DNA of 64,000 nucleotides from Marinobacter fonticola (GTDB taxonomy: Bacteria > Pseudomonadota > Gammaproteobacteria > Pseudomonadales > Oleiphilaceae), in NCBI RefSeq assembly GCF_008122265.1, contig NZ_CP043042.1, positions 1,426,001-1,490,000 on the forward strand. The letters are read 5' to 3'. Shown here piece by piece: positions 1 through 9,551 of this stretch. The first letter of the stretch is position 1, and the number at the start of each line of letters is the position of its first letter. The notes under the pieces are model-generated. The model saw only the letters and a list, made by a program, of their open reading frames with translations. It had not been told where the DNA came from and did not search any database. A program made the translations under genes and the position numbers.

Positions 1-146
1 TCGTATTTGAGGGTACGGGTTTGCCCCGGCCTGAGCGCGGATGCTAGCTTCGCAGCACATGCATTAGGTGACTGCAGTTTGCAGTAGTGTGCGTAGCATC
101 GCCGACTCCAGGTTCTTAAGCTTTCACGGAAAATCGAGGATAGGGT

Positions 147-1115
147 ATGAACGTGGCTATGGCCCCGAGCAAGAAAACCGAGGCACTGGGTGCACTGGAG
201 CCCCTGGTCGAGGAACTGATGGCCCGGCATCTGAAAGAGCGCAAGCTCTGGATGCCCAGCGAGTTTGTTCCGGCCAGCGAACAGATGTCCGGTGAAGAAC
301 TCAAGGAGCTTGACGATCTGCGAGAACGCGCCAGAGGGCTGCCGGACCCGGTGCGGGTATCGCTGGCACTCAACCTGTTGACCGAGGAAGGACTGCCGCA
401 CTTCCATCGTTTGATTGCTGTCCATCTTGGCAGCGAGAATGCGTGGTCGCGCTGGAACTTCCTTTGGACGGCGGAAGAGGATCGTCATGGTTGTGCGTTG
501 CACGATTATGTGCGCGATACGCGACTGTTCGATATGAAGGCCTTCGAGTATCTGCAATACCAGTATATCGAAGCGGGGTTTGATCCCGAGTGGCACGGCG
601 ATCCCTATCAATTGCTCGCCTATACGAGCCTGCAAGAGCGTGCCACCCAGGCCGCCCACGCGAATACCGGCAAGCTGGCCGCAAAATACGATCCCACCAT
701 CCAGCGCTTATTGGGGCATATCGCTGCGGACGAGTCTCGGCATTTCCGCTTCTACCGCGATGCGTTCCGTGGCCTGTTGGAAATCGACAGCACAGGTGCG
801 ATGCAGTCCGCCCTGAAGGTGATGCCGCGTCTAGCGATGCCGGGCCACACGATTGCCGGCTATGGCGATATGGCTGATGTTGTCCACCGTTCCGGCATTT
901 ATGGACCAAGAGATTACCGCAAGGTGGTGGAAGAATGCCTGGATAACTGGGGGATTGCCGACCTCACACCGACGGATGCCGCCGGTCGCGAAGCTCAGGA
1001 GAAAATGATGGCCGTGCCGGCCCGGCTGGACAAGCTCGCAGGCTTGCTTGAGCGTCGAATGCGCAGTAAGAGTTTCTCGTTCGACTTTGTCTACCAGCGG
1101 ACGATGGACTTCTGA
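147..1115 (+). CDS. acyl-ACP desaturase-like di-iron protein
   Basis: This 322-residue protein resembles the soluble acyl-[acyl-carrier-protein] desaturases (FA_desaturase_2 family), which introduce a double bond into an ACP-bound acyl chain using a di-iron centre and ferredoxin. Visible in the sequence are two Glu-x-x-His type helices, EEDRHG at residues 110-115 and DESRH at 195-199. A third acidic helix is LTEEG near 80 and a further Glu sits near 164. The spacings Glu111 to Glu164 (53) and Glu111 to Glu196 (85) fit the plant stearoyl-ACP enzymes as I remember them. The protein has no membrane segments. The start ATG follows GAGGATAGGGT. No partner gene is adjacent. Family assignment is good; substrate and regiospecificity are unknown. 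Confidence 0.85.
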   Translation: MNVAMAPSKKTEALGALEPLVEELMARHLKERKLWMPSEFVPASEQMSGEELKELDDLRERARGLPDPVRVSLALNLLTEEGLPHFHRLIAVHLGSENAWSRWNFLWTAEEDRHGCALHDYVRDTRLFDMKAFEYLQYQYIEAGFDPEWHGDPYQLLAYTSLQERATQAAHANTGKLAAKYDPTIQRLLGHIAADESRHFRFYRDAFRGLLEIDSTGAMQSALKVMPRLAMPGHTIAGYGDMADVVHRSGIYGPRDYRKVVEECLDNWGIADLTPTDAAGREAQEKMMAVPARLDKLAGLLERRMRSKSFSFDFVYQRTMDF

Positions 1116-1325
1116 ACCGTCTGCTCTGCTGATATTGAGTGCGGGGCTTGTTGGCCTCGCACTCAAGCCCTTGCCACTCAAATCGAATCAAATCCCCATT
1201 CACGGCACCTATAGCGAAAATAAACCCGCGATACTCACGCCTATCCTCACGGCGATGCTACTTTCAGAGCCTGAACCTCTCTTTTAAATGCCATAGGATC
1301 ACTTCAGGGACCAGGGAGACGCATC

Positions 1326-2390
1326 GTGGTTGATTTCAGCATGGCGATTGGCGGTTTACGGGTGCCGTATCCAATCATTCAGGCGCCGATGGTCGGCGTA
1401 TCGACGCCGGAGTTGGCTGCAGCGGTATCCAATGCCGGTGGCCTGGGATCGATCGGTGTTGGGGGCAGTACTGTCGACGCGGCACGCAAGGCGATTGAGC
1501 ATACCCACCAACTGACAGCCAAGCCGTTTAACGTCAACGTTTTCTGTCATCGGCCAGCTCAGGCGGACAATGAGCGGGAGGCGGATTGGCTCAGCTATCT
1601 CCAGCCATTTTTTGACGAATTTGGGGGCGAAGCGCCGGCAAGTCTGAAAGCGCCCTATCCCAGTTTTGTAGAAAGTCGACCTATGCTAGACCTGCTGCTG
1701 GAAACCCGGCCGGCGATGGTGAGCTTTCACTTCGGACTGCCGGATCAGGCGTGGATCGACGAACTAAAAGCCTCCGGCATCACGCTGGTAGCGACGGCTA
1801 CGAACTTGGCTGAAGCCTACCGGATTCAGGATGCGGGGCTGGCAGGTATTGTTGCCCAGGGACGGGAGGCTGGCGGTCATAGCGGCGTGTTCGAGCCTGG
1901 CCGGGATGATCCCGATTTGGGGACCTTGCCCTTGGTGCGTTTGATCGCGGCGCAGTGCGAGCTGCCGGTGATCGCCGCAGGTGGCATCATGGACGGGCGT
2001 GGCATCTGGGCCGCAAGGCAATTGGGTGCTATTGGCGTACAGATGGGAACAGCCTTTGTCCTCTGCCCGGAGTCCTCGGCCGATACTGAATATCGCGCTC
2101 TGTTCAAACGCCGGCCGCACTTGGAAACGCGCATGACCTCCGTGATCTCTGGACGTCCCGCCCGCGGTTTCGTCAATCGTTGGTGGCAGGACGTGGACAG
2201 CGATCAGGCAGCGGACCTACCGGATTATCCCGCCGCCTATGTCGCCGGCAAGGCGCTTAAAGCCGCGGCCAGAAACGCGGGGCAGCAGGCGTTCGACGTG
2301 TGCTGGGCGGGGCAAGGCGCTGCGCTGGCCCGGGAACTGCCGGCGGCTGAACTGATGCGTCGTCTGGTGGAAGAGCTTGAGGCGTTCTGA
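1326..2390 (+). CDS. nitronate monooxygenase (2-nitropropane dioxygenase family)
   Basis: This 354-residue FMN-dependent TIM-barrel enzyme should oxidise alkyl nitronates, detoxifying compounds such as propionate 3-nitronate. The N-terminal strand carries [16 protein letters not shown] with the GGLGSIG phosphate-binding region following. The signature GREAGGHSG lies around residues 179-187, with the candidate catalytic His at 185. Later barrel strands show [11 protein letters not shown] near 216-226 and QMGTAF near 239-244. The start is a GTG preceded by AGGGAGA. It lies 47 bp upstream of a codirectional MFS gene, so the two may be cotranscribed. Length and motifs are typical of the family; the physiological substrate is not evident. 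Confidence 0.88.
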   Translation: MVDFSMAIGGLRVPYPIIQAPMVGVSTPELAAAVSNAGGLGSIGVGGSTVDAARKAIEHTHQLTAKPFNVNVFCHRPAQADNEREADWLSYLQPFFDEFGGEAPASLKAPYPSFVESRPMLDLLLETRPAMVSFHFGLPDQAWIDELKASGITLVATATNLAEAYRIQDAGLAGIVAQGREAGGHSGVFEPGRDDPDLGTLPLVRLIAAQCELPVIAAGGIMDGRGIWAARQLGAIGVQMGTAFVLCPESSADTEYRALFKRRPHLETRMTSVISGRPARGFVNRWWQDVDSDQAADLPDYPAAYVAGKALKAAARNAGQQAFDVCWAGQGAALARELPAAELMRRLVEELEAF

Positions 2391-2437
2391 AGTGGTCTAG
2401 GATATATTGTCTGGCTTACTGCCAATGGAGCCGTTCA

Positions 2438-3667
2438 GTGAAAGCAGCCCGCCTTACCCCTGCCGCCTGGACCGTCATCGTTGCAGGTTCAATCGTCCTG
2501 ATGCTGGCCTTCGGTCTTCGCGCAAGCTTCGGTCTGTTTGTACAACCCATTACCGAGGCCAACGGCTGGGGCCGTGACGTGCTCGGCCTGGCGCTGGCGA
2601 TCCAGAACCTGGCCTGGGGCGTGATTGCTGTCCTTGCCGGTGGCCTGGCGGATCGTTTCGGCAATGTGGCGGTGATTGTCGGCGGTGCCTTGCTCTATGC
2701 GCTGGGATTATGGCTGACGGCGGACGTCGGCTCAGTTTGGTCGCTGCATATGGGTGCCGGGTTGATTGTGGGGGCCGGTATTGCGGGCACCGGGTTCGGT
2801 ATCGTCCTGCCGCTGATGGCTAAGGCGGTAAGCGAACAGGACCGCCAATGGGTGTTGGGTATCGGCACTGCTGCGGGATCCATGGGGCAGTTCCTGATAG
2901 CGCCGCTGGCGCAGCAGTTTATCGATCTGTTTGGCTGGACTGGAGCGCTCAACGCGATGGCGCTGATGGCCCTGGCCATTATTGCGCTGGCGATGCCGCT
3001 GGCGAAGCTGGCCAGACCCGCTGCCGCCAGTACCCTTACATTGGCCGGTGAGGACAGTCTGGGCCGAACCATCGCCCTAGCTCGCGGCCATGCCTCCTAC
3101 TGGCTGCTGACGGTCGGCTTCTTCGTTTGCGGCTTTCACCTGGCCTTCATCACCGTGCATTTCCCGGGCTACCTGACCGACCATGGTTTCGACCCGGATG
3201 TGGCGGCCTGGTCCATCGGACTCATCGGTCTGTGTAATGTGTTCGGCGCCATGTTCTCCGGCTATATCTCCGGCCGGGTGTCGATGAAGAAAGTGCTGAT
3301 CTTCATCTACGCGAGTCGTGCCGTAGTTACGGTCGGGTTGCTGCTGATGCCGCTGTCGCTGACGTCCGTGCTGGCCTTCAGTTGCCTGACCGGCTTTCTC
3401 TGGCTGGCTACGGTCCCGCCGACCACGGGGCTGGTGGCGACCATGTTCGGCACGCGCTACATGGCCACGCTCTACGGCGTGGTGTTCCTGGGTCACCAGT
3501 TGGGTAGCTTCACAGGCGTGTGGCTGGGTGGCTGGCTATACGAACGCACGGGTACATACGATGGCGTATGGTGGACCGGTGTTGTGCTCAGTCTGGTGGC
3601 CGTCGCTTTGCACTGGCCGATTCGGGAAAGTCGGGTGCTTGGTATGCGACCGGCGGCGAGTGGTTGA
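2438..3667 (+). CDS. MFS transporter
   Basis: A 409-residue major facilitator superfamily permease with about twelve hydrophobic segments and a GTG start. The first cytoplasmic loop carries GGLADRFGNVAVI, the typical MFS motif A (G-x-L-A-D-R-x-G). The second half has the weaker equivalent FSGYISGRVSMKKVLI. The overall look is of the monocarboxylate or oxalate/formate-antiporter type: RASFGLFVQPI near the N terminus and a large central loop around residues 190-215. It follows the nitronate monooxygenase closely. The substrate cannot be read from sequence. Confidence 0.85.
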   Translation: MKAARLTPAAWTVIVAGSIVLMLAFGLRASFGLFVQPITEANGWGRDVLGLALAIQNLAWGVIAVLAGGLADRFGNVAVIVGGALLYALGLWLTADVGSVWSLHMGAGLIVGAGIAGTGFGIVLPLMAKAVSEQDRQWVLGIGTAAGSMGQFLIAPLAQQFIDLFGWTGALNAMALMALAIIALAMPLAKLARPAAASTLTLAGEDSLGRTIALARGHASYWLLTVGFFVCGFHLAFITVHFPGYLTDHGFDPDVAAWSIGLIGLCNVFGAMFSGYISGRVSMKKVLIFIYASRAVVTVGLLLMPLSLTSVLAFSCLTGFLWLATVPPTTGLVATMFGTRYMATLYGVVFLGHQLGSFTGVWLGGWLYERTGTYDGVWWTGVVLSLVAVALHWPIRESRVLGMRPAASG

Positions 3668-3707
3668 GCAACGATTGCCGCCTTATAAAGAGGCTTGATC
3701 ACTTCTT

Positions 3708-4889
3708 CTACGCTTCGCCCCCCGCCGCAACACCCGAAGCCCAGGCCCACTGGAAGTTATGTCCGCCCAAGTGCCCGGTCACATCCACCACTTCACCGAT
3801 AAAGAAGAGGTTGGGGCGTTCGTTGACCGCCATGGTTTTGGAGGAGAGCTGGCGGGTATCCACGCCGCCCAGGGTCACTTCTGCCGTGCGATAACCCTCA
3901 GTGCCCGCGGGCTTTATCGTCCAGTGATTGAGCGATTGGGCCACGTGCTCAATATCGCTGTTCTTGTAGGCTTGCAAAGGGCCTTGCCAACCTTGCAGGT
4001 CGTTAAAGGCTTGGGCGAAGCGTTTGGGCAAATGGTTATTCAGATACTGAGCCACCGTCGACTGAGGTTTGTTCGTACGCAGATGGGTCAATGCGTGGTA
4101 AGCGTCTTCACCTGGCAATAAGTCGATCTGCAAGGCATCCCCCGGTCGCCAGAAACTGGAAATCTGCAACATCGATGGGCCACTCAGTCCGCGGTGAGTA
4201 ACCAGCATGGGCTCCCGAAAGTGCTCGCCATTGCAATGGACATCCACCGGGCAACTGATGCCCGAGAGCGGGGCGAGTTGCGATTTCAGTTCCGGGTGCA
4301 GGGTAAAAGGAACCAGCCCTGCGCGGGTTGGCAGTACCTCAAGACCGAACTGCCTGGCGATTTCGTAGCCGAACCCGCTTGCACCCAGCGTTGGGATCGA
4401 CAGTCCACCGCAGGCGATGACCAGCGAACCGCACTCAAGCACGCCGCCGCTGGTTCGGACTTCGAAGCCGCCGGTGGTTTCCCGTAATCCTGTAACGCTG
4501 GTTTTCAGGCGTACTTCGGCGCCCGCCCACTCGCATTCAGTCAGCAGCAGGTTGAGAATGTCCTTGCTACTGTCTCGGCAGAACAGTTGGCCGGCGGCCT
4601 TTTCTTCGTGTTCGATACCATGGCGGTCCACCAACTCCAGGAAATGCTGCGGCGTATAACGCTTGAGCGCGGAGATACAGAAGTGTGGGTTTGCCGACAG
4701 GAAATTGGCCGGTGTACTGTTCAGGTTGGTGAAGTTGCAGCGACCGCCCCCGGACATGAGGATTTTCTTGCCCGCCTTGTTGGCATGATCGATCACCAGC
4801 ACGCGGCGCCCGCGATAGCCCGCTGTCGCAGCGCACATGAGGCCGGCGGCACCGGCGCCAATAATGATGACGTCGTAGGTTGAAGGCAT
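3708..4889 (-). CDS. HI0933/YhiN-family FAD-dependent oxidoreductase
   Basis: This 393-residue flavoprotein belongs to the HI0933-like family (YhiN, BaiN). The N-terminal dinucleotide fold reads IIGAGAAGLMCAATAGYRG, followed by the family signature KILMSGGGRCNFTN near residues 42-55. A second family motif, ACGGLSIPTLGASGFGY, sits near 160. The C-terminal FAD-contacting segment is FFIGEVVDVTGHLGGHNFQWAWASG. Such proteins are FAD/NAD(P)-binding; BaiN acts in bile-acid 7-dehydroxylation, but the role of proteobacterial members is unsettled. It is transcribed convergently with the MFS gene and no partner is evident. Confidence 0.87.
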   Translation of the reverse strand: MPSTYDVIIIGAGAAGLMCAATAGYRGRRVLVIDHANKAGKKILMSGGGRCNFTNLNSTPANFLSANPHFCISALKRYTPQHFLELVDRHGIEHEEKAAGQLFCRDSSKDILNLLLTECEWAGAEVRLKTSVTGLRETTGGFEVRTSGGVLECGSLVIACGGLSIPTLGASGFGYEIARQFGLEVLPTRAGLVPFTLHPELKSQLAPLSGISCPVDVHCNGEHFREPMLVTHRGLSGPSMLQISSFWRPGDALQIDLLPGEDAYHALTHLRTNKPQSTVAQYLNNHLPKRFAQAFNDLQGWQGPLQAYKNSDIEHVAQSLNHWTIKPAGTEGYRTAEVTLGGVDTRQLSSKTMAVNERPNLFFIGEVVDVTGHLGGHNFQWAWASGVAAGGEA

Positions 4890-5029
4890 GATGGTCCAAG
4901 GCTTGGGCTTAAGTGAGCCGCGGATTATACGATTTCCAAGCGGTAACGTCTTTCCCCAGGGCCTGCAGTTATACTCAGGGAACGGGGGAGTGTCGTATCT
5001 CCGAGGCGCTTAGCGGCAAAGGAGTTGTC

Positions 5030-5974
5030 ATGAGTAATACCGATTCCCATCCTTCATTATCGTCTTCACGAGACTGCCCGATCGTGGATGGGCGGCGGAT
5101 GATCCAGCGTGTGGAGGCTCGAACCACGGATGTGGGCGGTATTCCGGTCGCGCGTACGTTGCCCACGCGGGGCAGGCGGACGATTGGCGCCTGGTGTTTC
5201 CTGGATCATGCCGGGCCGGTGGTGTTCCGGGGCGATTCCCGGGGAATGCGAGTGGGGCCTCATCCACATATCGGCTTGCAGACGTTTACCTGGATGATGG
5301 CCGGTGAAGTGCTGCACCGGGACAGCCTCGGATCTGAGCAGATCATCCGCCCCGGTGAGATCAACCTGATGACTGCCGGTTATGGCATCTGCCACACCGA
5401 GGAGTCGATGCCGTCCTCCGGTCAGCTCCATGCAGCGCAACTTTGGATTGCGCTGCCCTATGCCGACCGTGAAACTTCGCCTCGTTTCGATCACTACGGC
5501 CACCTACCACGCTGGGAGGAACAGGGCGCAGACATGACCCTGCTGGTCGGCCATTTTCGCGATCACAATGCGCCGACAATCGCTTTTTCCCCGCTACTCG
5601 GCATTGACCTGGCGCATCGCAACGGCGGGCGTATGCGTATTCCGCTGCGGGCCGATTACGAGTACGGTTTGATGCCGCTGGAGGGCGCTTTTCATTTCGG
5701 GGACGAGGTGTTCAAGACCAACGAGCTGGCCTATTTTGGCACGGGCCGTACGGATATCGAGTTCCAGGCGCCGCCGGGTGGTCGAGCCCTTCTTTTGGGG
5801 GGTGAGCCGGTACAGGATGAAATTCTGATGTGGTGGAACTTCGTCGGGTACAGGCGCGCGGAAATTGCTCAGGCGCAACGAGAATGGGAAGAGGGTAGTT
5901 CGCGTTTCGGCACAGTGCCGGACTACGACGGCGAGCGCCTGATGCCGCCTCCGATGCCCTGGAAGGCCGGTTAA
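5030..5974 (+). CDS. pirin family protein
   Basis: A 314-residue bicupin of the pirin family. The metal-binding signature is visible: GPHPHIG places two His near residues 79 and 81, and CHTEE supplies His123 and Glu125, the usual His3-Glu iron site. Bacterial pirins have been linked to quercetinase-like activity or to modulation of metabolic enzymes, so a precise role cannot be given. The reading frame is open from 4913, but the ATG at 5030 follows AAAGGAG with good spacing and begins the recognisable protein, so I use that start. A 17-bp inverted repeat downstream separates it from the convergent dehydrogenase. Confidence 0.88.
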   Translation: MSNTDSHPSLSSSRDCPIVDGRRMIQRVEARTTDVGGIPVARTLPTRGRRTIGAWCFLDHAGPVVFRGDSRGMRVGPHPHIGLQTFTWMMAGEVLHRDSLGSEQIIRPGEINLMTAGYGICHTEESMPSSGQLHAAQLWIALPYADRETSPRFDHYGHLPRWEEQGADMTLLVGHFRDHNAPTIAFSPLLGIDLAHRNGGRMRIPLRADYEYGLMPLEGAFHFGDEVFKTNELAYFGTGRTDIEFQAPPGGRALLLGGEPVQDEILMWWNFVGYRRAEIAQAQREWEEGSSRFGTVPDYDGERLMPPPMPWKAG

Positions 5975-6070
5975 ACAAAACAGCTACTATTCGTGAACTT
6001 TGCCGTCTGTTACGGGATGCAGAGGCGTGCTTGGCCTGAATACACAAGGCTGCTAGCACTGGAGAAAAGG

Positions 6071-6111
6071 CCAGCTCAGCCACCGTCGGCGATGGACGGT
6101 GGCTGAGCTGG
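6071..6111. terminator. perfect 17-bp inverted repeat between convergent genes
   Basis: CCAGCTCAGCCACCGTC (6071-6087) is followed after 7 nt by its exact reverse complement (6095-6111). It lies between the pirin gene and the convergent dehydrogenase, which suggests a bidirectional terminator. There is no strong T-run on either side, so termination is an inference. Confidence 0.55.
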
Positions 6112-6126
6112 TCAGACTTCATTTAA

Positions 6127-7182
6127 CTAACTGTTCTTCAACGACTTCATGTCAATAACGAAGCGGTACTTCACGTCGCCTTTTTTCATGCGCTCGTAAG
6201 CTTCGTTGATATTCTTCATGTCCAGCATTTCCACATCGCAACTAATGTCGTGTTCGGCACAGAAGTCCAGCACCTCTTGGGTTTCCGGCATCCCGCCGAT
6301 CAGCGAGCCCGCCAGGACGCGGCGCTTGAACACCAGGTTACCGGCTTCCAGCGCTGGGTCGACCGGTTCCAGCAGGCCCACGATGATGTGGGTGCCATCG
6401 AATTTCAGGCAGTTGAGATAGGGATTAAGGTCGTGCTGGACCGGCACGGTATCCAGCATGAAATCGAAGCTTTCCGCTGCAGATTCCATCTGGCTGTCAT
6501 CAGTGGAGACAACGACGTGGTCCGCGCCTTGTTTTTTGGCTTCGCTGACCTTGCTCTCCGAGCGGGTGAAGATAGTGACCTCTGCACCCAGGGCTTTGGC
6601 AAATTTGACCCCCATGTGGCCGAGCCCGCCCATGCCGATAACGCCGACCTTATCGCCCGCCTTTACACCGTAGTGGCGCAGCGGCGAGTAGGTGGTAATG
6701 CCCGCGCATAGGATGGGCGCCGCGGTGGACGGGTCCAGCTTCTCGGGGACTTTCACCACGAAACGCTCGCTAACGACGACGTTGTCGGAGTAGCCGCCGA
6801 ACGTGATGGTGCCATCATGGCGGTCTTCGCCATTATAGGTGGCCGTCATGCCTTCCAGGCAGTATTGCTCCAGCCCCGACTGGCAGGCAGAACAGGAACG
6901 GCACGAGTCGACCATACAGCCAACGCCGACAATGTCGCCTTCCTTGAACCGCTTTACATCGTTACCGACGGCTGTAACCCGGCCAATAATCTCATGCCCC
7001 GGCACTACCGGGTATTCGGTGACCCCCCAGTCGTTCTGGACGAAGTGAATATCGGTATGGCAGACACCGCAATAGTCGATTTCAATGGAGATGTCATCGG
7101 GGCGCGGTTCGCGGCGATCGAAGCTTATCGGCGCAAGGCCCGAAGTGTCGTTTTGTGCTGCATAACCTTTAGCGTTTGCCAT
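6127..7182 (-). CDS. zinc-dependent NAD(P) alcohol/aldehyde dehydrogenase
   Basis: A 351-residue medium-chain dehydrogenase of the cinnamyl-alcohol/YahK-like branch, which typically reduces aldehydes with NADPH. The catalytic zinc ligands are Cys38 (with the adjacent CGVCHTD motif) and His63-Glu64 in PGHEIIG. The structural zinc site is Cys94, Cys97, Cys100 and Cys108. The nucleotide-binding loop GMGGLGHMGVKFAKALGAEV starts near residue 183. A strong AAGGAGG lies upstream of the ATG. The gene is divergent from an AraC-family regulator 178 bp away, an arrangement like yqhC-yqhD in E. coli, so aldehyde-induced activation by that neighbour is plausible but inferred. Confidence 0.9.
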   Translation of the reverse strand: MANAKGYAAQNDTSGLAPISFDRREPRPDDISIEIDYCGVCHTDIHFVQNDWGVTEYPVVPGHEIIGRVTAVGNDVKRFKEGDIVGVGCMVDSCRSCSACQSGLEQYCLEGMTATYNGEDRHDGTITFGGYSDNVVVSERFVVKVPEKLDPSTAAPILCAGITTYSPLRHYGVKAGDKVGVIGMGGLGHMGVKFAKALGAEVTIFTRSESKVSEAKKQGADHVVVSTDDSQMESAAESFDFMLDTVPVQHDLNPYLNCLKFDGTHIIVGLLEPVDPALEAGNLVFKRRVLAGSLIGGMPETQEVLDFCAEHDISCDVEMLDMKNINEAYERMKKGDVKYRFVIDMKSLKNS

Positions 7183-7360
7183 GGTTCTTCTGTCCTCCTT
7201 GATGGGGATGAGGTGCCAGTTTGGAACGCTGCAGCAACTGCGGCAATCAACATTCCTTTGCCGTTTTTGCTTATTTCTCCGAATTGACCCGGGTTGTTGA
7301 TGTTAGACTCGGAAGAGGAGGCATAATGGTATAGCGCTGACTGATCTTGTGGGAGAAGGC

Positions 7361-8302
7361 ATGGACACTGACAAACTGCATTCGCCGGCGATGTGGGAGC
7401 TTATCGAACCTCTGGTTGCATGTGACGGATTCTCCGATACCGCAATGGCGGATGTCAGGTTGATCTCCTGTACCGAAGCGATAGGGCGCACGCCAATCCT
7501 TTACGAGCCGGGGCTGACAATCATCGCTCAGGGACGGAAAATCGGCTATCTGGGCGAGCGGGAAATCCATTACAACCCCGGACATTATCTGGTTCAGACG
7601 CTGCCGTTGCCCTTCGAGTGCGAAACGTTCGCGTCTGCAGAAAAGCCGCTACTGGGGTTGTCGATTCGAATCGATCCGGCGGTGTTGGGTGAGCTGGTGG
7701 TGGAAACCGGCGTGGATAGCCGATTGGTGACCCAGGAGTCGCCCCGCCCGTTGGATTCCGTCGCCATGACTGAAAGCATGCACGAGGCGGTTATCCGTTT
7801 GCTGCGGGCACTGCATGATCCGCTGGACATGCGCGTGATGGGGCGCCAGCGCGTCAGGGAAGTGGTCTACGAAGCGCTTAAGGGCGAGCAGGGGCCAGCG
7901 CTGCGGGCGTTGATCCTGAATCAGGGTAACTACTCCCGTATCGTTCGGGTACTGACTCAAATGCATACGGATTTCACACGCGAACTGGCCGTGGAAGATC
8001 TCGCCCGGCAAGCCAACATGAGCCTTTCGACCTTCCACCAGCACTTTAAACAGGTGACCCAGTCCTCGCCCTTACAGTATCTCAAGCGCCTGCGGCTGTT
8101 AAAGGCGCGGATGCTGCTGAGCCACGACGACCTGAACGTCAGTCAGGCCGCGGCGGAGACCGGCTACCGCAGTGTGCACCAGTTCAGTCGTGACTATAAA
8201 CGCTATTTCGGTGTCAGTCCGGTAAAGGACCGCCGGCCCGAGTCGGCGGCCCATGCCGAGCCGCCGCTAGCTGCGCCTGCAGCAGCGTCCAGTGTCCCTT
8301 AA
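7361..8302 (+). CDS. AraC-family transcriptional regulator (AraC_N type)
   Basis: A 313-residue regulator with an N-terminal sensor domain of the AraC_N type (TPILYEPGLTIIAQGRKIGYLG near residues 43-64). A C-terminal AraC double helix-turn-helix spans about 205-300: LAVEDLARQANMSLSTFHQHFK, then VSQAAAETGYRSVHQFSRDYKRYFG. The frame extends upstream to a GTG at 7349, but the ATG at 7361 has GGAG at the right spacing. It is divergent from the zinc dehydrogenase gene and is its most likely regulator, by analogy with YqhC. Its 3' end overlaps the convergent PhzF gene by 4 bp. Effector unknown. Confidence 0.88.
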   Translation: MDTDKLHSPAMWELIEPLVACDGFSDTAMADVRLISCTEAIGRTPILYEPGLTIIAQGRKIGYLGEREIHYNPGHYLVQTLPLPFECETFASAEKPLLGLSIRIDPAVLGELVVETGVDSRLVTQESPRPLDSVAMTESMHEAVIRLLRALHDPLDMRVMGRQRVREVVYEALKGEQGPALRALILNQGNYSRIVRVLTQMHTDFTRELAVEDLARQANMSLSTFHQHFKQVTQSSPLQYLKRLRLLKARMLLSHDDLNVSQAAAETGYRSVHQFSRDYKRYFGVSPVKDRRPESAAHAEPPLAAPAAASSVP

Positions 8303-9111
8303 TACGCGATGCTGACCTGACCTTCCATATACGGCACGGCCTGGCCCGCGATGTGTACCCGGTCGCCGTGCAGCTCGCAGCGTAGCTCGCCGCCGCGGGC
8401 CGAGACCTGGCGGGCAACGAGACGTGACTTGTCCAGACGGTCGGCCCAGTAGGGCGTCAGAATACTATGAATCGAGCCGGTCACGGGGTCCTCGTCGATG
8501 CCGCCGCCCGGTGCAAAATAGCGGCTGACGAAATCGCAGTTGTCGCCGGGAGCGGTGACGATAACGCCCAGACTGCCAAGGGTTTTGAGCGCTCGCATGT
8601 CCGGCGTCAATGCGCGGACCTCGCTCTCGCTCCGCAAAACCAGCATGTAGTTGGTGTCCGATGCGATGTAGAACGCGTCTGCCGGCGCTTCGGGCATGCC
8701 GTCGAGGATAGCCTTGGGGGTGTCTTTGGCCTCGAAGGTCAATTTGGGGAAGTCCAGCTCCAGCCAACCGTCTTCCAGCTTCCGCACGCCCAGCGACCCA
8801 CTTTTCGACCGAAACCGGACCTGCTCTTTTTCCCATCCAAGTTTGTTGAATATCACCCAGGCGGAAGCCAATGTGGCGTGTCCACACAAAGGCACTTCGA
8901 TGCCCGGCGTAAACCAGCGAATGTGGAAATCGTCTTCGGCGGCTGCCGGTTCCGGGACGAAGAACGCCGTTTCCGACAGGTTGTTTTCCAGTGCGACGGA
9001 TTGCATCAGCGCATCGTCCAGCCAGTGTTCCAGCGGCATCACGGCGGCCGGATTGCCGGTGAAAGGGCGGCTGGCAAAAGCATCGACTTGATAAAGAGGC
9101 AGGGTGCTCAC
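8299..9111 (-). CDS. PhzF family isomerase
   Basis: A 270-residue member of the PhzF/YddE family of diaminopimelate-epimerase-fold isomerases. Family landmarks are VDAFASRPFTGNPAAVM at the N terminus, LSETAFF with the candidate catalytic Glu near 45, PLCGHATLA near 75, and the C-terminal GGGIDEDPVTGSIHS. The frame is open to 9159, but the GTG at 9111 follows GGAG and overlaps the stop of the upstream 108-residue gene as GTGA, so the two are probably translationally coupled. Substrate unknown; a role in phenazine synthesis is unlikely because no other phz genes are present. Confidence 0.88.
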   Translation of the reverse strand: MSTLPLYQVDAFASRPFTGNPAAVMPLEHWLDDALMQSVALENNLSETAFFVPEPAAAEDDFHIRWFTPGIEVPLCGHATLASAWVIFNKLGWEKEQVRFRSKSGSLGVRKLEDGWLELDFPKLTFEAKDTPKAILDGMPEAPADAFYIASDTNYMLVLRSESEVRALTPDMRALKTLGSLGVIVTAPGDNCDFVSRYFAPGGGIDEDPVTGSIHSILTPYWADRLDKSRLVARQVSARGGELRCELHGDRVHIAGQAVPYMEGQVSIAY

Positions 9112-9434
9112 GTTGTTTTCTCCAGATTTCGGGTGGCTACCGGATTTGGGATGACCCAAGCGGGTTTCCGTTTGTGCGATTCCAGCATCGTAAGGTGATT
9201 CGCAAAGGCTTTCAGCTCGTGCTCGCCGTAGAGATGGACCGTGATGCCGGCCCGCGTCAGAACCCAGTGATCGGGTTCTGGATATGCGTCACGGTAGCCC
9301 AGCGTCGCCAGGCGCATGATGGCGGTTTCGGTACTTGTGACGGAACGTTGGATGCAATCGTTATAGAGGTCAAGAACATCGGCGCGTAGACGGCGATGGC
9401 ACGGGTTAGGGCGGAGTGGCGTCGGCTCATTCAT
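9108..9434 (-). CDS. small hypothetical protein coupled to PhzF gene
   Basis: A 108-residue soluble protein that I do not recognise. It has an N-terminal helical part (RRLRADVLDLYNDCIQRSV) and a short segment GITVHLYGEHELKAFANHL. There is no signal peptide or membrane helix. The ATG has AAGGAT about 8 nt upstream, and the stop overlaps the GTG start of the PhzF-family gene by 4 bp, so it is the first gene of a two-gene operon. The overlap and ribosome site support its being real. Confidence 0.7.
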   Translation of the reverse strand: MNEPTPLRPNPCHRRLRADVLDLYNDCIQRSVTSTETAIMRLATLGYRDAYPEPDHWVLTRAGITVHLYGEHELKAFANHLTMLESHKRKPAWVIPNPVATRNLEKTT

Positions 9435-9522
9435 GGCGTCTATCCTTATCCGGTGAGCGATGGTGTCATTCTCCGCAGGTAGGGGTGACCAATACAGATT
9501 CAGTAGAGGTATAGTTGAACCG

Positions 9523-9551
9523 GTACAGGGGCGGTTCCGTTTAAACTGTAC
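9523..9551. promoter_or_regulatory. candidate operator GTACAG-N17-CTGTAC
   Basis: An inverted repeat, GTACAG (9523-9528) and CTGTAC (9546-9551), lies in the 296-bp divergent region between the PhzF operon and the MocR gene. A related TACAG occurs at about 9493. MocR regulators usually bind repeats in the intergenic region beside their own gene, so this is a reasonable candidate site, seen by eye only. Confidence 0.35.
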
